Assembly (NCBI GenBank): GCA_021775835.1
Contig: JAJFHC010000264.1
Location: 1 to 13,460, forward strand
DNA from: Hyphomicrobiales bacterium
GTDB lineage: Bacteria; Pseudomonadota; Alphaproteobacteria; Rhizobiales; JAJFHC01
DNA: 13,460 nt
Reading direction: 5' to 3'
Below are positions 8,138-13,460 of this stretch, piece after piece; within the stretch, counting starts at the first letter, position 1; each line of letters begins with the position of its first letter. Under the pieces are notes generated by a model that had not been told where the DNA came from, searched no databases, and was given only the letters and a program-made list of their open reading frames with translations. The translations under genes and the position numbers were made by a program.

Positions 8138-9322
8138 ATGGCCTTATCGACGATCGACTACAACGACCGCTACGTTTCGCTTTCCCCGGCGGCGGGAACA
8201 ACGGAACTGGATTTCGATTTTCCGGTCTACGAGGATACCGACATCCAGGTCGATTTGACCCGCGATGGCGTGACAACGACCCTAGTCCTGACCACGGAAT
8301 ACTCCGTGAGTGGGTTTGAAGTGGCGACCGGCGGAACCGTGACACTGGTTTCGGAGTCCCTGGAAGATGACATCTATGAAATTTTCGGCACCCTGACGCC
8401 GGAACGCCAGTCGGCCTACGAGTACAAGAAGACATGGAAGTCGAGCGCGCTCAATGCCGATTTCATTCGTGTCTTCATGGTCCTTCAGGAGCTGACGCGC
8501 GACATCGTTGGTGCGCTGACACGCGGCATCCTGGCGCCGATCGGCGAAACCCTGGGGAACCTGCCGGCGGCGGCGGCCAGGGCAGGCGGGTTGCTTGGAT
8601 TCGACAGCACCGGCGACCCTGCAATTCTGAGCACAACGCTCATTGGTGAAGGCGCCACCTTGCCAAACTCAACGGTAGACAATGCCGTTCCGCGGTTCGA
8701 TGGGGAGAACGGTGACGCCTTTCAGTCGAGCTTGCTGATCGTCGATGACAATGGCGACGGCTCCGGCCTTCGCCATTTAAGCATTTCTGGCAACTTCACC
8801 GTCACGGGAAACATTCCTGTTGCCGGCTGGGTGGGTTCTTCGCAGACCGGTTCGCTCCTGGTGCCGGTGGGAACCACTGCCCAACGCGATGGCACGCCTG
8901 CGACTGGAATGCTGCGCTACAATTCCACGCTCGGTATCTTCGAGGGCTACGCAAGTTCGGCCTGGGGCTCGATCGCGGTGCTGGAGAGTGGCAGCTATTC
9001 CGCCACAGACAACGGATCGGTCTCGACCGCGCAAACCGTCCTGGAGGACGACGACTACCAGCAGGAATTTACGCTCGATGCCGCGGTGACGATCACGTTC
9101 AACGATCCGTCTGCGGGCAAGGGCTATTGCAAGATCGTGCGGATCGTCCAGGACGGCACGGGCGGGCGCGTGCCGTCATTCGAGGATGAAAGTGCGGCGG
9201 CGGCGACAGAGCTCAATGTGTTTCCAACCTGGTCCGGCAGGCCGGCGAACGCCTGGGACCTGGTTGCTGTCCTTCGTGAAGAAAGTGGCGAGTTATTGAT
9301 CACGCACCTAGCGGGGTCCTAA
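8138..9322 (+). CDS. Tail fibre protein with T7 gp17-like N-terminal attachment domain
   Basis: This 394-aa protein is probably a tail fibre that attaches to the virion through its N-terminus and contacts the host. Residues about 1-130 have the T7 gp17-like layout: a beta-rich start with ELDFDFPVYEDTDIQV (23-38), a second strand set, LTPERQSAYEYKKTW (86-100), then a helix SSALNADFIRVFMVLQEL ending near 125 that leads into the shaft. FDSTGDPAIL (155-164) looks like a shaft junction. GTTAQRDGTPATGMLRYN (245-262) plus the following GIFEGY is a widespread fibre motif. The last 110 residues are beta-rich and may be the tip. There is no clear Shine-Dalgarno; the bases before the ATG read TCCTCCCGG, the opposite polarity. 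The stop overlaps the next start (TAATG). Confidence 0.87.
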   Translation: MALSTIDYNDRYVSLSPAAGTTELDFDFPVYEDTDIQVDLTRDGVTTTLVLTTEYSVSGFEVATGGTVTLVSESLEDDIYEIFGTLTPERQSAYEYKKTWKSSALNADFIRVFMVLQELTRDIVGALTRGILAPIGETLGNLPAAAARAGGLLGFDSTGDPAILSTTLIGEGATLPNSTVDNAVPRFDGENGDAFQSSLLIVDDNGDGSGLRHLSISGNFTVTGNIPVAGWVGSSQTGSLLVPVGTTAQRDGTPATGMLRYNSTLGIFEGYASSAWGSIAVLESGSYSATDNGSVSTAQTVLEDDDYQQEFTLDAAVTITFNDPSAGKGYCKIVRIVQDGTGGRVPSFEDESAAAATELNVFPTWSGRPANAWDLVAVLREESGELLITHLAGS

Positions 9323-10545
9323 TGACGCTGCTTCGCCATCCCTTCGATATGGGGGTTCTTGTCCCGCAGCGATTTTCGAATTTGCTGACCCTGGCCAACA
9401 ACGAAAAGTTCCAGCGGGCAAAGGGCGCCGGCAACCGGATTTACGCAGCCGGCACGACCGACAACGGGGGAACGCTGTTGCCGTTCGTGTGCCTGTTCGA
9501 CCACGCCGGCACGCTGCAATGGGCAATCAGGATCGATGTCGGTGCGGCAGTTGACAGCGACATTGCAATGGACGTGACGCCAGACGGTGAATGTTTCATC
9601 CTTTGCGCCACGGGCAACACCCACGAAATTTATAAGATCGACGCCACGGGGGCGATTGCCTGGAACAAGACCTATGACCTGGGCGAGGCCACGTTCATCG
9701 CCAACATGAACGAAGTCCTTTCCGATGGTTCCGGCGACTGCATCGCGGCCTTGCGGACGTCCGCAGACGACGTTGACACAAAGTTAGTGAAGCTGGACGG
9801 GTCCGATGGGTCGGAAACCTGGGCAAAAAACATCAGCCATACGGGGCACGTTCATACCGACATTCGCGGCCTGGGCTGGGGCGTCGTTTCGGGCCTGATC
9901 ATCTGCACCGGAAACCGGGGGAACGCAGCGGTCGCCCTCGATCCCATCATGACGCTTGTCAATTCTGACGGCAGCATAAGTTCCGGGGTCGAATTCAGCG
10001 TCGGCCTGAACCTTTTTGCAGGCGAACAGGGCCTTGATGGCAACTATTACGTGATTGATGACACGGGATCGACCCTCAACCTGCACAAGCTGAATTCATC
10101 GCTGGCTCTGCAATGGTCCCGTTCGTATCCCATCGGCAACCCGCGGTTGATGACAGTCGTTGGAGAGGAAGACGGAATTATTGTCATAGGCAACGATTCC
10201 ACCGATGGATACATGGTCAGTGTCGATTCTTCGGGCACAGAGATCGACCAGTTCAACCTGGTGGGCGGCGACACGAAAAATTCCGTGTTCGAATTCCGGG
10301 GAACGCAGATCATCATTGCAACGTCCACGGGCAGCGATGGCGCCTATGTGGGCCGCTTCAAAAGCGACCTGTCCGACCTGCTTGACGGCAACGGCATCAC
10401 CTATACCGACGCCAGCCTGACCCAGACGACGCCTAGCGTCACCGTGGCGACGCCGACACCGGTTTCCGCAGACTACACATCGACCGTGACGACGCCAGCA
10501 CGGACGCGCACCGTTCTGTCGCCCACAGAAAACCACCTGACTTGA
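9322..10545 (+). CDS. Beta-rich, propeller-like protein coupled to the tail fibre
   Basis: No family can be named with certainty. The 407-aa product has repeated beta-strand/turn units of the form 'KIDATGAIAWNKTYDLG' (106-122), 'KLDGSDGSETWAKNI' and 'HKLNSSLALQWSRSYPIG', spaced roughly 50-60 residues apart, which resembles SBBP/PQQ-like beta-propeller blades. The final 50 residues are Thr/Pro/Val-rich and disordered-looking. There is no signal peptide. It starts at the ATG that shares one base with the fibre's stop codon (TAATG), so the two are very likely co-translated. I infer a receptor-binding or fibre-accessory role, for example a tip or chaperone-like partner; a moron gene is the alternative. 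Confidence 0.72.
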   Translation: MTLLRHPFDMGVLVPQRFSNLLTLANNEKFQRAKGAGNRIYAAGTTDNGGTLLPFVCLFDHAGTLQWAIRIDVGAAVDSDIAMDVTPDGECFILCATGNTHEIYKIDATGAIAWNKTYDLGEATFIANMNEVLSDGSGDCIAALRTSADDVDTKLVKLDGSDGSETWAKNISHTGHVHTDIRGLGWGVVSGLIICTGNRGNAAVALDPIMTLVNSDGSISSGVEFSVGLNLFAGEQGLDGNYYVIDDTGSTLNLHKLNSSLALQWSRSYPIGNPRLMTVVGEEDGIIVIGNDSTDGYMVSVDSSGTEIDQFNLVGGDTKNSVFEFRGTQIIIATSTGSDGAYVGRFKSDLSDLLDGNGITYTDASLTQTTPSVTVATPTPVSADYTSTVTTPARTRTVLSPTENHLT

Positions 10546-10558
10546 AAGGGATTGTCTC

Positions 10559-10879
10559 ATGGACGGAAGCACTATCGCGGTTGTGCTGACGACAGTGGCC
10601 ACTCTTGCCGCCCTGATTGGCGGTTTTGTTATGCGCGATCGCATAGTCATGAAGGCAATTTCCCAGGGCGATGCGGAGCTCCACTCCCGGATCAACGATG
10701 TCAAAGACAAGTACGTGAGGCGCGACGATCTGGGCGCCCATATCGCCAGCATCGAGCGGGCGGTCGAGGACATCAAGGAGAGCCAGCGAACCGGGCTTAA
10801 CGATCTCAAGGAAGAAATGCGCCGGACCCATACGCGCATTGACGAAGTGCTTAGGAACGTTCCGCAGACGCCGACCTGA
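10559..10879 (+). CDS. Small membrane-anchored coiled-coil protein
   Basis: This 106-aa protein has one N-terminal membrane segment at about residues 5-25 (STIAVVLTTVATLAALIGGF) followed by a charged helix over about 30-100 with heptad-like spacing (HIASIERAVEDIKESQ) that should form a coiled coil. The end is PQTPT. The ATG is preceded by GAAAGGG at 10544-10550, which overlaps the previous stop codon. It opens the lysis-type cassette. The topology (membrane anchor plus coiled coil) loosely recalls an i-spanin, but no o-spanin lipoprotein partner was found, so I leave the function open. Similar small proteins of unknown role are, as I recall, common next to lysis genes in alphaproteobacterial prophages. 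Confidence 0.75.
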   Translation: MDGSTIAVVLTTVATLAALIGGFVMRDRIVMKAISQGDAELHSRINDVKDKYVRRDDLGAHIASIERAVEDIKESQRTGLNDLKEEMRRTHTRIDEVLRNVPQTPT

Positions 10880-10905
10880 GCGCGCTTTCTGCCGTCTGCA
10901 CAACC

Positions 10906-10910
10906 GGAGG
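10906..10910 (+). promoter_or_regulatory. Shine-Dalgarno GGAGG that fixes the start of the exported protein
   Basis: GGAGG lies 6 nt before the ATG at 10917. The frame stays open upstream to an ATG at 10839, but that start would overlap the previous gene, has no ribosome site and would bury the signal peptide, so 10917 is preferred. Confidence 0.8.
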
Positions 10911-10916
10911 TCCAAC

Positions 10917-11294
10917 ATGAAACAGAGTTTTGCAAAGTGCATTTTTGGCGTCGCATTGGGCGCGATCGCACTGTGCGTCGCCGGCGCGCCGACCTGGTCA
11001 AAGGGCGCCCATGCCTGTCACGACCTGGCAGCTCTTACGGAGGCGTTTGAAATTGTCCTGCCGCACGCGACGCGCACCGTGCTCCAGGAAGCAGACGCAA
11101 CGGTCTACATGCGTGAATTCAATCAGTCGGGCAAGAAATCCAACTACGCCGGCGACACGGTCCTGGTGAACCACCTGGACCAGGGCCATGCGCTGATCAC
11201 GCCGATCGCCAAGGGCAAGGGCTGTCATCACTATTGGGTGCCGCGGCACATCCATAGGGCAATCATGGTGAGAGTTGTGAGGGCCAGGGCATGA
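10917..11294 (+). CDS. Small exported protein of unknown function with two cysteines, coupled to the endolysin
   Basis: The 125-aa product starts with a clear Sec-type signal: MKQSFAK, then a hydrophobic core (IFGVALGAIALCVAG, 9-23). Possible cleavage sites are after AGA (24) or AHA (33). There is no good lipobox, because the residue before C20 is Leu. The mature part has two cysteines (C34 and C103) that could form a disulfide in the periplasm, a His-rich C-terminal region (CHHYWVPRHIHR), and no recognised domain. Its TGA overlaps the endolysin ATG as ATGA, so synthesis of the two is probably coupled. Candidate roles, all inferred, are modulating the endolysin in the periplasm, superinfection exclusion, or a spanin-like step. 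Confidence 0.75.
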   Translation: MKQSFAKCIFGVALGAIALCVAGAPTWSKGAHACHDLAALTEAFEIVLPHATRTVLQEADATVYMREFNQSGKKSNYAGDTVLVNHLDQGHALITPIAKGKGCHHYWVPRHIHRAIMVRVVRARA

Positions 11295-12007
11295 ACCTTG
11301 AAGTCTTCTTCGACAGTGTCCGGGCGTCCGTCTTCGATGGCGGGATGTCCCGGCCACAGGTCGCCGGAATGAATGTGCTTCTGAGCGTCTGGCAGGAAGA
11401 CTATTCCGCAAACGATCCGCGCTGGCTCGCTTACTGCCTGGGCACCACATTTCATGAAACCGCCGCGACGATGCAGCCGATCGAGGAATACGGCAGTGAC
11501 GCCCGTGCCAACCGGCTCTATGGCATCGAAGGCAACAACCCCAAAAGAGCGCGCAGAATGGGCAACACCAAGCGCGGGGATGGCGCCAGGTACAAGGGCC
11601 GCGGTTTCGTCCAGCTCACATGGAAAAACAATTACCGGCGCGCGGGCCGGGTGTTTGGCGTTGACCTGGTCAAGGACCCGGACAGGGCCATGGAACCGGA
11701 GCTCGCCGCTCACGTTCTCTATCAGGGTTGCATCGAAGGCTGGTTCACGACTCAGACGCTTGCCGATCATATCCATGGCGACACGACCGATTATTTCCAT
11801 GCCCGCAAGATCGTCAACGGTATGAACAAGGCCCGATTGATTGCCGGCTATGCCGACAAGTTCGAGGCCGCGATCGTCGCCGCGATCGAGGCGCCGCCGG
11901 CGCCGCCGGACATCCCCAAACCGTCACCCTCAAATCCCGCGCCGAAGAAGCGCGGCTTCATGGACCTTCTGGTCGAACTGTTCACCAAACTCATAAGGAG
12001 AAAATGA
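11291..12007 (+). CDS. Endolysin, GH19 chitinase-like glycosidase with cationic amphipathic C-terminal tail
   Basis: This 238-aa enzyme probably hydrolyses peptidoglycan glycan strands at the end of infection. Residues about 20-195 fit the GH19/chitinase-like lysozyme fold: YCLGTTFHETAATMQPIEE gives the likely catalytic acid E56 and a second acid at E65/E66, and GDGARYKGRGFVQLTWKNNY (97-115) plus FHARKIVNGM (169-178) are typical. There is no signal peptide, so access to the wall would depend on a holin. A Pro-rich linker (201-218) is followed by KKRGFMDLLVELFTKLIRRK (219-238), a basic amphipathic helix unlike the catalytic domain. The last codons (AGG AGA AAA) double as the ribosome site of the next gene. 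The start overlaps the previous stop by 4 nt. Confidence 0.9.
   Translation: MNLEVFFDSVRASVFDGGMSRPQVAGMNVLLSVWQEDYSANDPRWLAYCLGTTFHETAATMQPIEEYGSDARANRLYGIEGNNPKRARRMGNTKRGDGARYKGRGFVQLTWKNNYRRAGRVFGVDLVKDPDRAMEPELAAHVLYQGCIEGWFTTQTLADHIHGDTTDYFHARKIVNGMNKARLIAGYADKFEAAIVAAIEAPPAPPDIPKPSPSNPAPKKRGFMDLLVELFTKLIRRK
11995..12000 (+). promoter_or_regulatory. Shine-Dalgarno AAGGAG for the 32-aa microprotein
   Basis: A perfect AAGGAG lies within the last codons of the endolysin, 8 nt before the GTG at 12009. The ATG at 12004 in another frame is also near but reaches a stop after eight codons, so the GTG frame is the only useful one. Confidence 0.7.
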
Positions 12008-12008
12008 C

Positions 12009-12107
12009 GTGTCCTTTAATGACATCCTGATCGGCATGGCGATTGTCGTCATCGCGATCGGCGCCGGCAAGGCAATCATCGGATACTTCAAGGCGAACTC
12101 CAAATAG
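12009..12107 (+). CDS. 32-aa single-span membrane microprotein
   Basis: A GTG frame encodes 32 residues starting MSFNDILIGMAIVVIAIGAG and ending KANSK, with one hydrophobic segment over residues 6-26 and a basic C-terminus (topology N-out or N-in unknown). It is well supported for such a short gene: a perfect AAGGAG at 8-nt spacing, an almost immediate start after the endolysin stop, and a stop followed by only 46 nt before the next gene. Its length and its place among endolysin and holin-like genes suggest a pinholin, antiholin or holin regulator. That role is inference; no family was recognised. Confidence 0.65.
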   Translation: MSFNDILIGMAIVVIAIGAGKAIIGYFKANSK

Positions 12108-12153
12108 GTCTCGCCTCGATGTCTTCTTCCACAACAATTTCGGAGTTACTGCA

Positions 12154-12423
12154 ATGACCAACGTTCTCGCTACCGCATTCATCCTGTTCGTTATGTTCTT
12201 CATCCTCTGGCGCGTTCTGCCGGACGGCTGGATGACCAAAGTTTGGGCGGTCGTCTCTGTTGCGTTTACCGGCATGGATCTGATCCTGGAATACCTGATG
12301 GGCCTCGATTGGGGCGTCATCCTCTCGGAACCGCAACAGTTCTTCATGTCCATCGGACTCGGTGTTGGCGTGATCATCGCCCGCAGCCGGACCGCGATCC
12401 GGGGCAAACTGGCCGGGGGCTGA
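12154..12423 (+). CDS. Small multi-span membrane protein, putative holin-like
   Basis: The 89-aa product has a strongly hydrophobic N-terminus (NVLATAFILFVMFFILWRVL, 3-22), a second apolar stretch at about 27-46 (VWAVVSVAF...LILEYLMGL) and a third at about 65-78 (MSIGLGVGVIIA), then a basic tail (RSRTAIRGK). Two to three membrane spans and small size are holin-like. The start chosen is ATG 12154, with GGAG at 12142-12145 and 8-nt spacing. The frame is open back to an ATG at 12043, but that would overlap the 32-aa gene, lacks a ribosome site and adds a Ser/Arg-rich stretch of poor quality. It may act with the next gene as a holin/antiholin pair. Confidence 0.7.
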   Translation: MTNVLATAFILFVMFFILWRVLPDGWMTKVWAVVSVAFTGMDLILEYLMGLDWGVILSEPQQFFMSIGLGVGVIIARSRTAIRGKLAGG

Positions 12424-12427
12424 TCTG

Positions 12428-12820
12428 ATGTTGACGGTCCTCTCGATCATCGGCAGCGTCGGCGGTTGGTTGCTCGACTATGCCAAGAAGAAATCCGATG
12501 CCGCTGTTGAAATGCGCGCGATCGATGCCGGCGTCACGGTGGCGGACCTGAAGGCCAATGCCGCGGTCATTCAGACGGCCATGGGCCACAAGATGTTTTG
12601 GGTGCCCTGGTCGATCGCGGCCATACCTCTGTCCATGTGGTTCGGGTGGGGCATGCTCGATAGCCTGATGAACGGTGCCCTGCCGGACGTTGCGGCCCTG
12701 CCGCCGCAGCTCAAGGCATATGCGGATGTTGCCTGGGGCAATATCTTTTACACCGGCGGCGGTGTCGTCGGCCTCCAGATCGCCGCCAGGACAATTTCGA
12801 ACGGCATGCGCCGGCGTTAA
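12428..12820 (+). CDS. Putative 3-TM holin (gene-transfer-agent holin type)
   Basis: The 130-aa protein starts with a hydrophobic helix (MLTVLSIIGSVGGWLLDYA), then a charged helix (about residues 20-50), then two more apolar segments at about 56-78 (MFWVPWSIAAIPLSMWFGWG) and 106-123 (FYTGGGVVGLQIAA), ending in RRR. This spacing matches the 'holin of 3 TMs, for gene-transfer release' family that I know from alphaproteobacterial phages and gene transfer agents. If correct, it would open the inner membrane so that the endolysin reaches the wall. The ATG lies 4 nt after the previous stop; GGGGG at 12415-12419 may act as a weak ribosome site. It is the last gene before the gap and the composition change. 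Confidence 0.75.
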   Translation: MLTVLSIIGSVGGWLLDYAKKKSDAAVEMRAIDAGVTVADLKANAAVIQTAMGHKMFWVPWSIAAIPLSMWFGWGMLDSLMNGALPDVAALPPQLKAYADVAWGNIFYTGGGVVGLQIAARTISNGMRRR

Positions 12821-12821
12821 T

Positions 12822-12860
12822 CGTCGACTGCAGCATCGTCGTTCTTGGCGATGGTCGACG
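12822..12860 (+). terminator. Bulged 12-bp hairpin directly after the last phage gene
   Basis: CGTCGAC (12822-12828) pairs with GTCGACG (12854-12860), and CATCG (12834-12838) with CGATG (12849-12853), giving 12 bp with a 5-nt bulge and a 10-nt loop. It begins 2 nt after the holin stop, where an operon terminator is expected. No T-run follows, so Rho-independent action is not certain. Confidence 0.4.
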
Positions 12861-12902
12861 GCATATCCTGGATCGCTGCAAGGATCGCTCGACCGAAAGT
12901 GA

Positions 12903-12937
12903 GATGCCGCTGTGGGGCTTTGCATAGCAGCGGCATC
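12903..12937 (+). terminator. Second hairpin, perfect 10-bp stem
   Basis: GATGCCGCTG (12903-12912) and CAGCGGCATC (12928-12937) form a perfect 10-bp stem with a 15-nt loop. It lies 82 nt after the holin stop and could be a backup terminator in either direction, since the next gene starts only 187 nt further on. No T-run follows the right arm. Confidence 0.4.
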
Positions 12938-13112
12938 GTCCGTCGTAGTGTGAGTTGTCATTAACTTCGCGATTTTGGTGGTCAGAACGCAAACTAGATA
13001 GACACCAGGCCCATCCAGCAGTTGGCCGAATGCATTTTTTGTCGACAGCACATGCAAAGCTTGCAGATTGTGCTGCATAGCCGAGCATGCTTTAGTTGTT
13101 GCAAATTAGAGT

Positions 13113-13118
13113 AGGAGG
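13113..13118 (+). promoter_or_regulatory. Shine-Dalgarno AGGAGG fixing a GTG start at 13124
   Basis: A perfect AGGAGG lies 5 nt before the GTG at 13124. The overlapping ATG at 13122 is followed at once by TGA and cannot be the start. Confidence 0.75.
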
Positions 13119-13123
13119 GATAT

Positions 13124-13460
13124 GTGACTTGGTGTGACAAGTTGGCGTCGACGCCCGCGGTAGGATTTAAATTTGAACCCCACTATGCTGCAAGTGAGAA
13201 TATTCTCACTTCTATTGCCCCGGTGGTTGATAGCTGGGTTGTCGATGGGCGAGCGACATTTACTGTAACTCAGCAGGAGTCCTTTTCGGTGCATTTGCAT
13301 CACGAAAATGGATTCCTTTACAAATTTGGACCGGATAGCATTTCAATCTCGTTTGTCCATCGCTTGAAATTTAATCCGACAAGTGGTGGGCTGCCGGTAG
13401 GTCAATTGATTTCAAAAGCCATGCCATTTACGGAATTGTTGGACGAAGCAATCGAACAGC
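13124..13460 (+). CDS. Unrecognised protein, N-terminal part only (runs off the window)
   Basis: The GTG frame is open to the window end, giving 112 codons with no stop. It begins MTWCDKLASTPAVGFKFEP and includes FKFEPHY, FTVTQQESFSVHLHHENG and FVHRLKFNPTSGGLPVG, a mixed alpha/beta pattern with alternating strands. I do not recognise a family. Codon use differs from the phage genes: many third positions are A or T, and overall GC looks to be in the mid-40s percent by eye. There is no signal peptide or membrane segment in the visible part. It may be a host gene just outside the prophage or a late-acquired cargo gene with its own ribosome site. A perfect palindrome sits in codons 23-30. Confidence 0.65.
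   Translation, partial: MTWCDKLASTPAVGFKFEPHYAASENILTSIAPVVDSWVVDGRATFTVTQQESFSVHLHHENGFLYKFGPDSISISFVHRLKFNPTSGGLPVGQLISKAMPFTELLDEAIEQ
13192..13211. repeat. Perfect 20-bp palindrome inside the start of the last gene
   Basis: AAGTGAGAATATTCTCACTT equals its own reverse complement with no mismatch or spacer. It lies 68 nt into the reading frame. Such a long spacer-free palindrome is unlikely by chance at one place and resembles a dimeric repressor site, but no regulator is known from this window. Confidence 0.6.

Larger units (their letters stand above)
12821..13123. other. Gene-free segment with falling GC content, possible phage edge
   Basis: This 303-nt stretch separates the phage cassette from an unrelated-looking gene. 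The left part is GC-rich and holds two hairpins (12822-12860 and 12903-12937). From about 12950 the sequence becomes visibly richer in A and T. Short repeats occur (GGATCGCT at 12870 and 12882; TGCAA/TTGCA around 13053-13065). No tRNA, integrase, promoter with good boxes or convincing small ORF is seen. It could contain the right attachment site, but the left end is outside the window. Confidence 0.4.

Noticed and set aside
10839..10916. Upstream start for the exported protein
   Set aside because: It would overlap the previous gene and place an Arg-rich stretch before the signal peptide; GGAGG supports the ATG at 10917.
10096..11001. 301-aa minus-strand open frame
   Set aside because: It spans the ends of three well-supported + strand genes and is Ser/Arg-rich with no domain; shadow frame.
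12043..12153. N-terminal extension of the 89-aa membrane protein
   Set aside because: It would overlap the 32-aa gene, has no ribosome site and adds a low-quality Ser/Arg stretch before the true hydrophobic N-terminus.
12870..12889. Direct repeat GGATCGCT x2, considered as an att core
   Set aside because: An 8-bp repeat 12 bp apart is too short and too close to be an attachment pair; the other phage end is not in the window.
12851..12964. 37-codon ATG frame in the gap after the holin
   Set aside because: It has no ribosome site, its composition is Arg/Cys/Ser-rich, and it runs through both arms of the second hairpin; most likely chance.
13160..13182. tRNA T-arm lookalike on the minus strand (GGGGTTCAAATTTAAATCC), considered as an attachment-site hint
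   Set aside because: The loop is too long, the stem does not pair, and no acceptor or anticodon arm is nearby; the bases are explained by the coding frame.

Overview
The window looks like the late right-hand part of a tailed-phage genome, probably a prophage, in a GC-rich bacterium. The shape of the large structural proteins, the codon use and the three-TM holin type fit an alphaproteobacterium; that assignment is inference. All convincing genes lie on the + strand, mostly with overlaps or short gaps, as in a late operon. No integrase, repressor, terminase, portal, capsid, tRNA or CRISPR array is visible.

Layout. (1) 3-7897: four head-to-tail genes that I read as internal virion or DNA-ejection proteins: a short protein cut by the left edge, a 946-aa protein with an N-terminal SLT-type lytic transglycosylase domain, and two large proteins (689 and 833 aa) with hydrophobic segments. 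Inside the 689-aa gene a second frame (5010-5183) has better codon statistics than the main frame. (2) 7898-8137: a 240-nt leader with two hairpins. (3) 8138-10545: a tail fibre with a T7 gp17-like N-terminus, followed by a coupled beta-rich protein. (4) 10559-12820: a lysis-type cassette with a membrane-anchored coiled-coil protein, a small exported protein, a GH19 endolysin with an odd cationic C-terminal helix, a 32-aa membrane microprotein, an 89-aa membrane protein and a 130-aa 3-TM holin candidate. (5) 12821-13123: a non-coding segment with two hairpins where base composition falls. (6) 13124 to the end: the start of an unrecognised lower-GC gene, cut by the right edge, carrying a perfect 20-bp palindrome.

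Likely cooperation (inference from family knowledge): the fibre and its partner bind the host, the four internal proteins cross and locally open the envelope for DNA delivery, and the lysis cassette releases progeny. The gene after 13124 may be a cargo gene or host DNA beyond the phage edge. No established new system can be claimed. The best leads are the embedded frame at 5010, the endolysin tail with its overlapping microprotein gene, and the small exported protein coupled to the endolysin.
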